DNA of 21,143 bases, taken from 2-12-FULL-42-15 sp964196565 (GTDB taxonomy: Bacteria; Pseudomonadota; Gammaproteobacteria; Coxiellales; Coxiellaceae). How positions within the stretch are numbered: the stretch's first letter is position 1; each line of letters opens with the position of its first letter. The notes under the pieces are model-generated. The model was not told where the DNA came from. It made no database searches and saw only the letters and a program-made list of their open reading frames with translations. The DNA lies in assembly GCA_964196565.1 (NCBI GenBank), contig CAXMUH010000113.1, positions 1 through 21,143 on the forward strand. The letters are read 5' to 3'. Shown here piece after piece: positions 1 through 7,706 of this stretch. A program made the position numbers and the translations under genes.

Positions 1-60
1 TCCAGCGAAGCTGGATTCATGCTTTATTCCCGGCCAAAAATAATTTTTTGTCCGGGCTAC
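1..60. repeat. REP-like hairpin repeat, partial copy at window edge
   Basis: This is the right-hand portion of the palindromic element seen complete at 18538-18620, here in the opposite orientation. The reverse complement of 18538-18596 matches 1-60 at nearly every position, including the TCCAG/CTGGA inner hairpin, the TCCCGGCC block, the A/T-rich stretch and the closing TCCGGGCTAC. The window starts inside the central hairpin, so the other half should lie just outside it. Function is unknown; elements like this often act as transcription terminators or mRNA 3'-end stabilisers. Confidence 0.85.
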
Positions 61-84
61 ACCTATAACTAAACCGCGCCAGGT

Positions 85-339
85 ATATACCCAAAGCGTT
101 TGGAAATTAGGCCTTCTTAGCATGGGCTTTGACATTGGTAGCTTTGATTTTTTGGCTAAAAAGCCGCTCGAAGATGTTTTCTCTTACGCGGCGGCGCAGC
201 GGTTATTATAAGGCGCAACGGATTCATATTAAGAGACCTTTGCGTTCTTTTTATAACCGCAGCAAAGCTGCGTAAGGGAAAGATCTTGACTTGGCTCAAT
301 ACAATATTCAAAACCTAAATCTCACCTGCGGTGGGTATA
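85..339. repeat. Long inverted-repeat (MITE-like) element, copy A
   Basis: A gene-free block bounded by related, imperfect terminal inverted repeats. The left one (85-110) begins ATATACCCAAAGCG, and the right one (314-339, read on the minus strand) begins TATACCCACCGC and ends near GATTTAGG. Inside lie longer arms at 171-222 and 237-287, both reading AAGAT...CTTACGC...CGGTTAT and then a GCGCAA-type core when read inwards. The same architecture occurs at 6996-7228, so this is a dispersed element and not a chance hairpin. It carries no transposase or plausible ORF, so it would be non-autonomous if mobile. It ends 11 bases past the stop of the DUF366-like gene and may serve as that gene's terminator. 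Confidence 0.7.
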
Positions 340-350
340 GTTAACTCCAT

Positions 351-920
351 TTAAATTACTTTTGCCGTTGCTACAAAGATATCTTTATTTAATGCATAAA
401 ACTGCTCAATCACATCATGAGCAAATTGAATAACAGCATCATCACTTAGCTTTGTGGAATAGGCATAATCGGGTGCGCGATCTCCAGCGATTATATTAAT
501 ACCAGTATGTCCAAGTGCCGCATGATCTTTAACATGAGTGATGCTAACGCTGGCTTTGGAATATTGATTATTATCTAAAACCATAATATCATCACCCTTC
601 ATTTTTACCGGTTTTTTTAAATATTTTTCACTGAGTGTGTTGGCAATTAAGGTATTAAATAATCGTTGATAGGCGACAGCACCAAAAGGTGAGTTGCCAA
701 GCAGAGGTATTTCCCATAAAAAATTCAGCGCGTCATCTGAATAGATAAAGGCATTATTGAGGACATCTTCCTGGTCGATCATAGCATCGGCCAGAACTTC
801 CATTTCGCCACGGAAAGCGATGATATTGCCTGTCGATTCGACAGTTTCTTTAAAGTATTTAAACCCAAAGCGCTGATGTAATAGGTGGCCATCGTATTTC
901 ATATTGTCTTTCAGTAACAT
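351..920 (-). CDS. DUF366-like protein of unknown function
   Basis: A 189-residue soluble protein with no signal peptide or membrane segment. The layout resembles what I recall of the DUF366 family: an N-terminal KYDG segment, an acidic stretch containing MIDQEDV and then IYSDDALNF, a central KGDDIMV turn, a SVSITHVKDHAALGHTGINI core, and a C-terminal helix ending FVATAKVI. The family has no assigned reaction that I know of. The start at 920 is supported by GGGGAA seven bases upstream. The gene is monocistronic: a repeat element lies downstream and the divergent malic-enzyme operon lies upstream. The family call comes from memory of motif order, so it is moderate; that the gene is real is much surer. 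Confidence 0.6.
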   Translation of the reverse strand: MLLKDNMKYDGHLLHQRFGFKYFKETVESTGNIIAFRGEMEVLADAMIDQEDVLNNAFIYSDDALNFLWEIPLLGNSPFGAVAYQRLFNTLIANTLSEKYLKKPVKMKGDDIMVLDNNQYSKASVSITHVKDHAALGHTGINIIAGDRAPDYAYSTKLSDDAVIQFAHDVIEQFYALNKDIFVATAKVI

Positions 921-1043
921 ATAAATTCCCCATTATTTGCCGCTCTTATTCTATGCAGTAGCGCATATCTCGCTTTTTTTAACAGTAACACTTTACCTTA
1001 AAACGCTATTTGGAGTAACTAAAAACTGGCCTGAACCCAGTAG

Positions 1044-1080
1044 TTGTCTATAATTAATATAGTTGCGATAATAGTATAAT
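1044..1080 (+). promoter_or_regulatory. Candidate sigma70 promoter(s) for the malic enzyme operon
   Basis: TTGTCT (1044-1049) and GATAAT (1067-1072) are separated by 17 bases, a standard sigma70 geometry. A perfect TATAAT also lies at 1075-1080 but lacks a good -35 box. Both sit 18 to 27 bases upstream of the malic enzyme ATG at 1099. No operator or leader structure is visible. Confidence 0.45.
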
Positions 1081-1098
1081 GAGTAATGGAGAGATCAC

Positions 1099-2808
1099 AT
1101 GAGCGAGTTCAAACCGGCCTTTACCTTTAAAGGCGATCACCTGTGTACTTGGCTAACCTGCATTCAACTGTTAAATTCACCCATTTTAAATAAGGGCAGC
1201 GCATTTAGTAAGGAAGAACGCAGGACATTTCATTTGCATGGTCTGTTGCCGCCACACATTGAAACGATCGAGGATCAAGTCGCTCGCGCTTATGAAGCGT
1301 TTAAAATGATTGATCAAGAACTTGAGCGTCATATTTATTTGCGTCAATTACAAGATCAAAATGAAACTTTGTTTTATCGTTTGGTGGTCGAAAATTTAAG
1401 TGAAATGATGCCAGTGATTTACACACCGGTTGTAGGACTAGCCTGTCAGAAGTTCAGTCAGATTTACCGCAGGCCGCGTGGTTTATTCGTTTCTTATCCT
1501 TTGCAAGACCAAATAGAGGATATGCTGGAGCATGTACCCGTTGAAGATGTTAAAGTTATTGTGGTCACTGATGGCGAACGAATTTTAGGTTTGGGTGATC
1601 AAGGCGCCGGAGGCATGGGTATCCCGATTGGCAAGCTATCGTTATACTCGGGTTGTGGTGGCATAAACCCAATTAATACACTGCCAATTTTATTGGATGT
1701 CGGTACCAACAATCATCAATTACGAAAAGAGCCGACGTATATCGGTTGGCGGCATGAACGTATTACCGGCGATGATTATTATCAATTCGTTGACAAATTT
1801 GTAAAAGCAGTTAAGAAAAAGTTTCCAAAAGTTTTATTACAATTTGAAGATTTTGCCCAGCCACATGCTTATCCGCTATTAGAGAAATACAGAGATGAAT
1901 TATGTTGCTTTAATGATGATATCCAGGGAACAGCATCGGTTTGTGTGGGCGCACTGATTGCTGCCGTTAAAACGCTTGATCAAAAGCTTGATGATCAGCG
2001 TATTGCTGTTTTGGGCGCGGGTTCTGCTGGTTGCGGCATCAGCGAACAGTTGGTTAAAGCGATGGTGCACGAAGGCATGAGTGAAGCTGACGCGCGTTCA
2101 CGATTTTATATGGTGGATCGCAATGGCTTATTGTTTGATGATATGGGCGGGCTATTGCCTTTTCAACAAAAGCTTGCGCAAAAACGCGATATTGTAAAAG
2201 GTTGGAAATTAAAGGATCCAAACTGTATTTCGTTACATGATGTGGTTGATAATGCTAAGCCGACTATTTTACTCGGTGTTTCAGGTCAGCCCAATCAATT
2301 TACCAAAGAAATCGTACAAGGCATGCATCAGCATGTTAAGCACCCGATTATTTTTCCGATGTCAAATCCAACTTCTCGCTGTGAAGCGATTCCAGAAGAT
2401 TTAATTAATTGGACCAAAGGTGATGCGTTGGTTGCAACCGGCAGTCCATTTGATCCAGTTGAATATGATGGTCATAGCTATACGATTGCACAAAGTAATA
2501 ATTGTTATATTTTCCCTGGTATGGGCTTAGCGGTAGTGGCCGCAGATGTGAACAGAGTTACCGATGAAATGTTTATGGCAGCATCGATTGCGTTAAGTGA
2601 AGAATCCCCTGCGCTAAAAACAAAAGGCGCATCCTTATTGCCAGCATTAGATACGATTCGAGAGGTCAGCAAAAAAATTGCCTATGCTGCAGCCAAGCAA
2701 GCAATAGCCGAAGGACAGCTTAAGAAAATGACAGACAAAGAACTTCGCTCAGCAATTGATACTACCATGTGGCAGCCCGAATACCATAATTTAAAATTAG
2801 AAAAGTGA
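1099..2808 (+). CDS. maeA: NAD-type malic enzyme (malate dehydrogenase, oxaloacetate-decarboxylating)
   Basis: Oxidative decarboxylation of L-malate to pyruvate and CO2 with NAD(P)H production, in the cytosol. The 569-residue length fits the large malic enzyme class (about 565). Visible hallmarks: catalytic Tyr108 in VIYTPVVG, the RPRGLFVSYP segment, LGLGDQGAGGMGIPIGKLSLY with catalytic Lys179, metal ligands in QFEDFAQPHA (Glu250, Asp251) and FNDDIQGTA (Asp274), the Rossmann motif GAGSAGCGI (306-314), FPMSNPTSRCEA, and the SNNCYIFPGMGL loop. The ATG follows GGAGAG with nine intervening bases. It is the first gene of a five-gene cluster and the next gene, an acetolactate synthase, starts 19 bases after its stop, which suggests its pyruvate feeds that enzyme. 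NAD rather than NADP preference is inferred from similarity to SfcA/MaeA. Confidence 0.93.
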   Translation: MSEFKPAFTFKGDHLCTWLTCIQLLNSPILNKGSAFSKEERRTFHLHGLLPPHIETIEDQVARAYEAFKMIDQELERHIYLRQLQDQNETLFYRLVVENLSEMMPVIYTPVVGLACQKFSQIYRRPRGLFVSYPLQDQIEDMLEHVPVEDVKVIVVTDGERILGLGDQGAGGMGIPIGKLSLYSGCGGINPINTLPILLDVGTNNHQLRKEPTYIGWRHERITGDDYYQFVDKFVKAVKKKFPKVLLQFEDFAQPHAYPLLEKYRDELCCFNDDIQGTASVCVGALIAAVKTLDQKLDDQRIAVLGAGSAGCGISEQLVKAMVHEGMSEADARSRFYMVDRNGLLFDDMGGLLPFQQKLAQKRDIVKGWKLKDPNCISLHDVVDNAKPTILLGVSGQPNQFTKEIVQGMHQHVKHPIIFPMSNPTSRCEAIPEDLINWTKGDALVATGSPFDPVEYDGHSYTIAQSNNCYIFPGMGLAVVAADVNRVTDEMFMAASIALSEESPALKTKGASLLPALDTIREVSKKIAYAAAKQAIAEGQLKKMTDKELRSAIDTTMWQPEYHNLKLEK

Positions 2809-2827
2809 CAAATAAGCGAGAAATAGA

Positions 2828-4477
2828 ATGGCAAAGACCGGTGGACAATTAGTCGTAGAATGTTTAGAGGCATTGGGCGTTGAAATGATTTTTGGTATCC
2901 CGGGTGCTAAAATAGATTCTGTGTTTGATGCACTATGTGACTCAAAAATTCGCTTGATTGTGTGCCGACATGAACAAAACGCAGCATTTATGGCTGCAAT
3001 TCATGGGCGAATGACGGGCAAGCCTGGTGTTGTATTGGTGACGTCTGGTCCTGGCGTTTCAAATCTCACAACCGGATTATTAACTGCAACTACAGAAGGC
3101 GATCCGGTTATTGCCATTGGTGGTAATGTGGCTCGACCATTTTTATTGAAAGAGTCTCATCAAAATACCAATAGTGTTAAAGTGCTCGAGGCCGTTACTA
3201 AGTCTGCTGTTGAAGTTACTGCGATTGAAAATATTCCCGAGGTGTTTGCAAATGCTTATCGCTTAGCAGTTATGCCACGCGGCGGAGCATGTTTTATTAG
3301 TTTGCCACAAGATATTCTGATGGAGACTACCAAAGTAACGCCAATTGAGCATTTGCACCGTATTCAATATGCAGGAGCTGAAGACGACAAAATTCAAAAA
3401 GCTGCAAATCTGATTAATCAAGCAAGATTACCGGTATTATTTTTAGGGCAAGAGGCCTCACGGCCTGAAAATGCTAAGGCAATTCGTTCGCTCTTAGATA
3501 AATCACCACTGCCCACCATTGGCACCTATCAAGCAGCCGGTGTTGTATCACGTGATTTAGTGCAAAACTTTATTGGGCGTGTGGGATTATTTAAAAACCA
3601 AGAGGGTGACAAAGTATTGGAAGCAGCAGACGTCGTGATTACGATTGGTTTTAACCCGGTAGAATATGATCCGGAGACTTGGAATCCAAAGAAAAATCAC
3701 AAAATTATTCATCTGGATTATACCCCTGCAAAGATTCATGCCACGTATCAACCGGTGATTGAGTTGTTGGGAGATATTCATTATACGCTTAACCAACTAA
3801 GTGAACGTTTAAAGCCAAATATCACTACAACCGCACTTAAAAATGTAAAATCTAAACACCAGCGTTTTATCGAAACTATTGAAGAAGGCAAAATGAAAAC
3901 GGGCAGTCCGATACATCCGTTGCGTTTTATTTCAGAACTTCGATCCAGTATTGATGATGATACCATCGTGGTTTGTGATATTGGAACCGTTTATATGTGG
4001 ATTGCGCGTTACTTTCTTTCCTATAAGCCGCATCATTTGCTGTTTAGTAATGGGCAGCAAACATTGGGTGTGGCGCTGCCGTGGGCTTTGTCGCTCTCGT
4101 TACTGAATCCTGAAAATAAAATTGTTTCCATCTCAGGTGATGGTGGTTTTTTATTTTCTGCAATGGAATTAGAAACAGCTGTGCGTGAAGGTGCCAATTT
4201 CAACCATTTTATTTGGCGTGATGGTTCTTATAATATGGTGCTTGAGCAAGAAATGTTAAAATATAAGCGTAAAAGCGGTGTTGATTTTGATGATATCAAT
4301 GTGCCAGATTTTGCTTCAGCTTTTGGTGCAAAAGGTTTTGAACTTAAACACCCCGATGAGTTTGCATCCATTTTTGCTGAGGCCAACGCACACAAAGGCC
4401 CGGTGCTAATTGATGTCCCCATTGATTATTCAGATAACCCGGAACTTTTTATTAACGTGCATGATGTACTAAATTAA
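2828..4477 (+). CDS. alsS: Acetolactate synthase, catabolic (AlsS/BudB-like) type
   Basis: Thiamine-diphosphate enzyme expected to condense two pyruvate molecules to 2-acetolactate and CO2. The N-terminal PYR domain has FGIPGAKID (22-30), catalytic Glu49 in CRHEQNAAF, and GVVLVTSGPGVSNLTTGLLT. The middle domain carries RVGLFKNQEGD and IGFNPVEYDPETWN, segments typical of the FAD-independent catabolic AlsS group rather than the biosynthetic IlvB/IlvI group. The C-terminal domain has the ThDP/Mg motif GDGGFLFSAMELETA beginning at residue 437, then DGSYNMV. The 549-residue length fits that group. No small regulatory subunit gene (ilvN/ilvH) and no acetolactate decarboxylase gene is nearby. The Shine-Dalgarno is weak (GCGAGAAAT), so translation may be partly coupled to malic enzyme. 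A related ThDP decarboxylase cannot be fully excluded. Confidence 0.85.
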   Translation: MAKTGGQLVVECLEALGVEMIFGIPGAKIDSVFDALCDSKIRLIVCRHEQNAAFMAAIHGRMTGKPGVVLVTSGPGVSNLTTGLLTATTEGDPVIAIGGNVARPFLLKESHQNTNSVKVLEAVTKSAVEVTAIENIPEVFANAYRLAVMPRGGACFISLPQDILMETTKVTPIEHLHRIQYAGAEDDKIQKAANLINQARLPVLFLGQEASRPENAKAIRSLLDKSPLPTIGTYQAAGVVSRDLVQNFIGRVGLFKNQEGDKVLEAADVVITIGFNPVEYDPETWNPKKNHKIIHLDYTPAKIHATYQPVIELLGDIHYTLNQLSERLKPNITTTALKNVKSKHQRFIETIEEGKMKTGSPIHPLRFISELRSSIDDDTIVVCDIGTVYMWIARYFLSYKPHHLLFSNGQQTLGVALPWALSLSLLNPENKIVSISGDGGFLFSAMELETAVREGANFNHFIWRDGSYNMVLEQEMLKYKRKSGVDFDDINVPDFASAFGAKGFELKHPDEFASIFAEANAHKGPVLIDVPIDYSDNPELFINVHDVLN

Positions 4478-4529
4478 ATACCGCGGGACAAGCTGCGGGG
4501 AATAAATGAATATATAGGGGAGAATTATA

Positions 4530-4994
4530 ATGGCGGAAGAAGTTATTGCATGGCTGGTATTAAGGATTGTATATGCTTGGATGTTTCTTTATCCACTAAA
4601 AGTGTTGCTAGCTGATTTTAACGCAACCGTGGGTTTAGTTGGGCTTATTGCGCCATTTAAACCGAGATTATGCGCTTATTTAATGGTTGCGGTTATGATC
4701 GTTGGTTCACTGATGATTTTATTTGGAATCTATGCACAAATCGGTGGAATACTATTAATGTTTTATTGTTTGATTGGCGTTGTTGTACATAATAAATTAG
4801 CGCAACAGGCGTTAAGTGCTAAACTTTCTCCCGGTGCAAGTGATTCCGATAAAGGAGTTTTAAAATCCACAGCTGACTTAGGCGCCGTTGGAAATTTTAC
4901 TTCAGCACAAAAAAACTATGTACTTGCAGCGGTTGGTTTTTTCTTTTTTTTAATGGGTTCAGGGCCTTGGAGTTTTACCAGCAATTTGTTTTAA
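4530..4994 (+). CDS. DoxX-like integral membrane protein
   Basis: A 154-residue inner-membrane protein with four likely transmembrane helices at about residues 6-26, 48-66, 70-88 and 128-146, and a polar linker at 92-125. The size, the four-helix layout and the N-terminal WLVLRIVYAWMFLYPLK region followed by the short amphipathic VGLVGLIAPF segment suit the DoxX/DoxD superfamily. These proteins are often found beside redox or stress enzymes, and their biochemical role is poorly defined. A strong GGGGAGA Shine-Dalgarno precedes the ATG. It lies in the same transcription unit as the acetolactate synthase (52-base gap) and the CMD-family gene (20-base gap). Membership of the superfamily is likely; any specific activity is unknown. 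Confidence 0.65.
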   Translation: MAEEVIAWLVLRIVYAWMFLYPLKVLLADFNATVGLVGLIAPFKPRLCAYLMVAVMIVGSLMILFGIYAQIGGILLMFYCLIGVVVHNKLAQQALSAKLSPGASDSDKGVLKSTADLGAVGNFTSAQKNYVLAAVGFFFFLMGSGPWSFTSNLF

Positions 4995-5014
4995 ATTAAA
5001 TGGGGTAAATACAA

Positions 5015-5404
5015 ATGAAATCCAGGTATGAAAAGGGCATCGAAGAAATGCGTAAGCATTTAGGTCCTAAAGCCGATGATTATGTTAAAGCGATTGCAGA
5101 GATTGCGCCTTTGTTTGCGCGTGTTAATGTAGAAACTGCATTTGGTGATATTTATGGCGATGAAAATAGTGTGTTACCAGAAAAAATCAAAGAACTTTGT
5201 ACGGTTGCGGCCTTGACGGTACAAGGTTTCGCATTGCCTCAATTAAAACTGCATGTTGATGCGGCACTTAGATGTGGCGCAACCAAAGATGAAGTGGTTG
5301 AAGTCATTACCCAAATGATTAGCTACTGCGGTTTTCCTGCAGCGACGAATGCCATTATGACCGCGAAAGATGTTTTTAAAGAGCATGGATTATTGGGAAA
5401 ATAA
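5015..5404 (+). CDS. Carboxymuconolactone decarboxylase (CMD) family protein
   Basis: A 129-residue cytosolic protein with the CMD/AhpD-like helical fold. The sequence runs in family order: RYEKGIEEM near the start, FGDIYGDENSVLPEKIKELCTVAALTVQG (43-71), LPQLKLHVDAALRCGATKDEVVEVI (74-98), and SYCGFPAATNAI (103-114). His80 and the EVVEVI helix are the usual conserved features. The AhpD CxxC pair is absent: the cysteines are single, at 62, 87 and 105. A thiol peroxidase-type activity is therefore not supported, and a PcaC/YurZ-type CMD protein is closer. The ATG is preceded by GGGG. It sits between the DoxX-like gene and the aldehyde dehydrogenase. Its substrate cannot be named, because CMD-family members rarely carry out the founding decarboxylation outside protocatechuate clusters, and no such genes are present. 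Confidence 0.8.
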   Translation: MKSRYEKGIEEMRKHLGPKADDYVKAIAEIAPLFARVNVETAFGDIYGDENSVLPEKIKELCTVAALTVQGFALPQLKLHVDAALRCGATKDEVVEVITQMISYCGFPAATNAIMTAKDVFKEHGLLGK

Positions 5405-5443
5405 GAGATACAATGTATTTTTATTTTATGCAAGGGGTAGAGT

Positions 5444-6958
5444 ATGGACTTTAATGTGAGCCGTAATTTCGATTTTACCTATAGTGATTTATTACAACAA
5501 ATAAAATCTTTAAACTTTATTAATCAAGCTTTTATCAATGGGCAGTACGTAGACGCACAATCTCAAAAAACCTTTTCTTGTGTCAGTCCTCGTGATGGTA
5601 GTGTGCTAACAGAAGTTGCAAGTTGTGAACAAGCGGATGTTGACTTAGCTGTAGCATGCGCGAAAAAATCGTTTCATTCAGGTGTTTGGGCTAACATGTC
5701 ACCGGTCGGCCGCAAAAAGATTCTGCTTAAGCTTGCTGATTTGATTGAAGAAAATGCGCTTGAATTTTCATTGTTAGAAACACTGGATATGGGTAAACCT
5801 ATTGCTTATAGTTTCCACCATGATGTTGTGGGCACCGTAGCCAATGTGCGCTGGTTGGCTGAGTGTATTGATAAACTTTATGATGAGATAGCACCAACTT
5901 CGCGAGATGCATTAGCGCTGATTACGCGTGAACCCTGTGGTGTGGTTGGCTGTGTGACGCCTTGGAATTTTCCTTTGTATTTAGCCTGTGCCAAAGTGAT
6001 ACCTGCACTTGCTGTTGGTAATTCTGTGGTGATTAAACCTGCTGAACAGTCACCCTTATCGACTCTAAAGCTGGCAGAGTTAATGACTGAAGCTGGCATT
6101 CCTGACGGTGTTTTTAACGTGATACCAGGATTTGGTGAAACCGCAGGTCAAGCGCTTGGTTTACACAAAGATGTTGATGTGCTTTCATTTACTGGATCAA
6201 CTGAAGTGGGTCGCATGTTTTTGCGTTACAGTGCAGATTCTAATATGAAACGAGTTTTATTGGAATGCGGCGGTAAGTCTCCCAATATTATTATGACGGA
6301 TTGTAAAGACTTAGATTATGCTGTGCAAATTGCTGCGAATGTTTTTTATAACCAAGGTGAGGTTTGTACTGCGCGTTCACGATTGTTGGTTGATAAATCC
6401 ATTCAAGCTGCAGTTTTAGAAAAATTATCACATACCTGTGATCGCTTTGTGCCTTCCGACCCATTAGATCCCGATACCAAAATGGGTGCGATGGTTGATG
6501 AAACGCAAATGCAACGAGTACTGGAATATATTAATATTGGCGAACAAGAGGGTGCAGAAAAAATTCGCGGTGGTAACCGAGTTAAAAAAGACACCGGTGG
6601 TTATTATATTGAACCAACAATTTTTAGTAATGTGAAAAACTCTATGCGTATAGCACAAGAAGAAATCTTTGGTCCGGTTGTTAGTGTGATTGGGTTTGAT
6701 AATCTCGATGAAGCCATTGAAATTGCCAATGACACCAGTTATGGATTAGCTGCGAGCTTATGGACTCAAGATATTAATAAAGCGCTGACTACCGCGCGTG
6801 CGCTACGTTCTGGCTCAGTTTCGATTAATGCAATTACCTCAGGCAATGAAACCACGCCTTTTGGTGGATATAAACAATCTGGTATAGGCCGAGAAGGCTC
6901 ACTGCATGGTTTTTATAATTATACCGAATTAAAAACCACGTGGATTTCATTGACGTAG
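5444..6958 (+). CDS. NAD(P)-dependent aldehyde dehydrogenase, PuuC-like
   Basis: Oxidises an aldehyde to the carboxylic acid with NAD(P)+. The 504 residues contain the full set of class motifs: TPWNFPL with Asn175, Lys198 in VIKPAEQSPLS, FTGSTEVG (249-256), general base Glu274 in LLECGGKSPN, nucleophile Cys308 in NQGEVCTARSR, EEIFGPVVSV, and PFGGYKQSGIGRE. Similarity to E. coli PuuC (gamma-glutamyl-aminobutyraldehyde dehydrogenase) is visible along its length, including ETLDMGKPI and the C-terminal YTELKTTWISL. No other polyamine or putrescine genes are nearby, so the physiological substrate is open. It is the last gene of the cluster: the start lies 39 bases after the CMD gene with AAGGGG upstream, and a palindromic repeat follows within 40 bases of the stop. 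Confidence 0.92.
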   Translation: MDFNVSRNFDFTYSDLLQQIKSLNFINQAFINGQYVDAQSQKTFSCVSPRDGSVLTEVASCEQADVDLAVACAKKSFHSGVWANMSPVGRKKILLKLADLIEENALEFSLLETLDMGKPIAYSFHHDVVGTVANVRWLAECIDKLYDEIAPTSRDALALITREPCGVVGCVTPWNFPLYLACAKVIPALAVGNSVVIKPAEQSPLSTLKLAELMTEAGIPDGVFNVIPGFGETAGQALGLHKDVDVLSFTGSTEVGRMFLRYSADSNMKRVLLECGGKSPNIIMTDCKDLDYAVQIAANVFYNQGEVCTARSRLLVDKSIQAAVLEKLSHTCDRFVPSDPLDPDTKMGAMVDETQMQRVLEYINIGEQEGAEKIRGGNRVKKDTGGYYIEPTIFSNVKNSMRIAQEEIFGPVVSVIGFDNLDEAIEIANDTSYGLAASLWTQDINKALTTARALRSGSVSINAITSGNETTPFGGYKQSGIGREGSLHGFYNYTELKTTWISLT

Positions 6959-6995
6959 TTATGTAGGGCCTGAATTAAAACACGAAGTGCAACTC

Positions 6996-7228
6996 TATAC
7001 TTAAATCGTTTGGAAATTTGGTTTTAAAACTTTAAGGTGCTACGTATAAACGGACACTCTTACGCGGCTTTGCTGTGGTTAATAAAAGACGCAAAGAAGA
7101 AATCACTTATATTTGTGTCTTTTTTCTTTGCGTCCTTGTCATAGGCGTAGCGTCGCCGCGTAAGAGAAAGCATCTTGAGCGTAGTGACTTAGTAGTTAAA
7201 AGCCTAATTCCGAAGCGCTTCAAGTATA
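6996..7228. repeat. Long inverted-repeat (MITE-like) element, copy B
   Basis: A complete copy of the element at 85-339. The left terminus at 6996-7021 (TATACTTAAATCGTTTGG...) and the right terminus at 7203-7228, read on the minus strand as TATACTTGAAGCGCTTCGG..., form an imperfect inverted repeat of 26 bases. Inside are perfect 12-base arms CTCTTACGCGGC (7057-7068) and GCCGCGTAAGAG (7155-7166), and perfect 11-base arms GACGCAAAGAA (7088-7098) and TTCTTTGCGTC (7124-7134). The right half reads like the left half of copy A (ATTAGGC, then CTCAAGATG, then CTCTTACGCGGCG). There is no transposase. It begins 37 bases after the aldehyde dehydrogenase stop and may end that operon's transcript. Confidence 0.78.
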
Positions 7229-7270
7229 GGTACGTAATCCACCATAAAATCCGAGCCACGGGGCAAGTAA

Positions 7271-7381
7271 ACCCCCTTGGTGGACCAGGCCGGTATATGT
7301 ACTTATGCACATATCTGGGCCCAACATTCCAGCCTGTCCACCAAGAGGGCTTTTCGTTCCCCATTAAAACTAGCGTTTTAA
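7271..7381. other. Long structured palindrome, possible ncRNA or 3'-end element
   Basis: The outer arms CCTTGGTGGACCAGGC (7275-7290) and GCCTGTCCACCAAGAGGG (7332-7349) pair over about 18 positions with one bulge and one mismatch. Nested inside, CGGTATATGT (7291-7300) faces ACATATCTGG (7309-7318). A separate small hairpin, TTAAAAC/GTTTTAA with a TAGC loop, follows at 7364-7381. It differs in sequence from the neighbouring repeat element. It lies past the stop of the leftward small gene at 7424, so it could be a 3' UTR structure or terminator of that transcript. I recognise no known RNA family. Confidence 0.5.
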
Positions 7382-7423
7382 CAGAGGGCTTGTTACTAAA
7401 AACAAAGTTTTGAAATCTATAAC

Positions 7424-7645
7424 TTAGAGCCAGCCGTCTATTGATTCACATTCATCGCGAAGACGCTTTTTTTCCAGGTGGCGCATTAACTTAGTTCGAA
7501 CAGTTTTTTTGTGTTCTTTCTTTAGTTCGCGCTTGGATTTAATCTTTGAGGGATTACTATCCATATACTCAGAATCATCATTTTCACTAGTAAGTGAATC
7601 GTCATTCAAGTCTAAGTCATCGACATCATCCGTGAGTCGTTCCAT
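7424..7645 (-). CDS. Small charged protein, possibly PA3496 family
   Basis: A 73-residue protein split into an acidic N-terminal half (MERLTDDVDDLDLNDDSL...) and a strongly basic helical C-terminal half (KSKRELKKEHKKTVRTKLMRHLEKKRLRDE), ending ESIDGWL. No signal peptide or membrane segment is seen. It is very likely a real gene: the Shine-Dalgarno AAGGAGGATG is close to ideal, and a promoter with TTGCCG, a 17-base spacer and TATAAC lies upstream (7678-7706). The acidic-then-basic layout with LEKKRLRDE near the end recalls the short PA3496-type proteins annotated as putative envelope integrity factors. That link is tentative, as low-complexity composition can mislead. The overlapping rightward reading frame at 7509-7730 is not supported. 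Confidence 0.75.
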   Translation of the reverse strand: MERLTDDVDDLDLNDDSLTSENDDSEYMDSNPSKIKSKRELKKEHKKTVRTKLMRHLEKKRLRDECESIDGWL

Positions 7646-7677
7646 TTTAACATCCTCCTTGATGCTTATATCAAGTA

Positions 7678-7706
7678 GTTATACCGCAATTTTCCGCATT
7701 CGGCAA
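7678..7706 (-). promoter_or_regulatory. Sigma70-type promoter for the small charged protein gene
   Basis: On the minus strand, TTGCCG (7701-7706) and TATAAC (7678-7683) are separated by exactly 17 bases, and the gene's ATG lies 32 bases beyond the -10 box. Both boxes match the consensus at five of six positions or nearly so. Confidence 0.6.

Noticed and set aside
7075..7413. A 112-residue rightward open frame after the aldehyde dehydrogenase gene.
   Set aside because: It starts with GTG inside the inverted-repeat element, spans the second hairpin and has no ribosome-binding site; its content is explained by the palindromic DNA.
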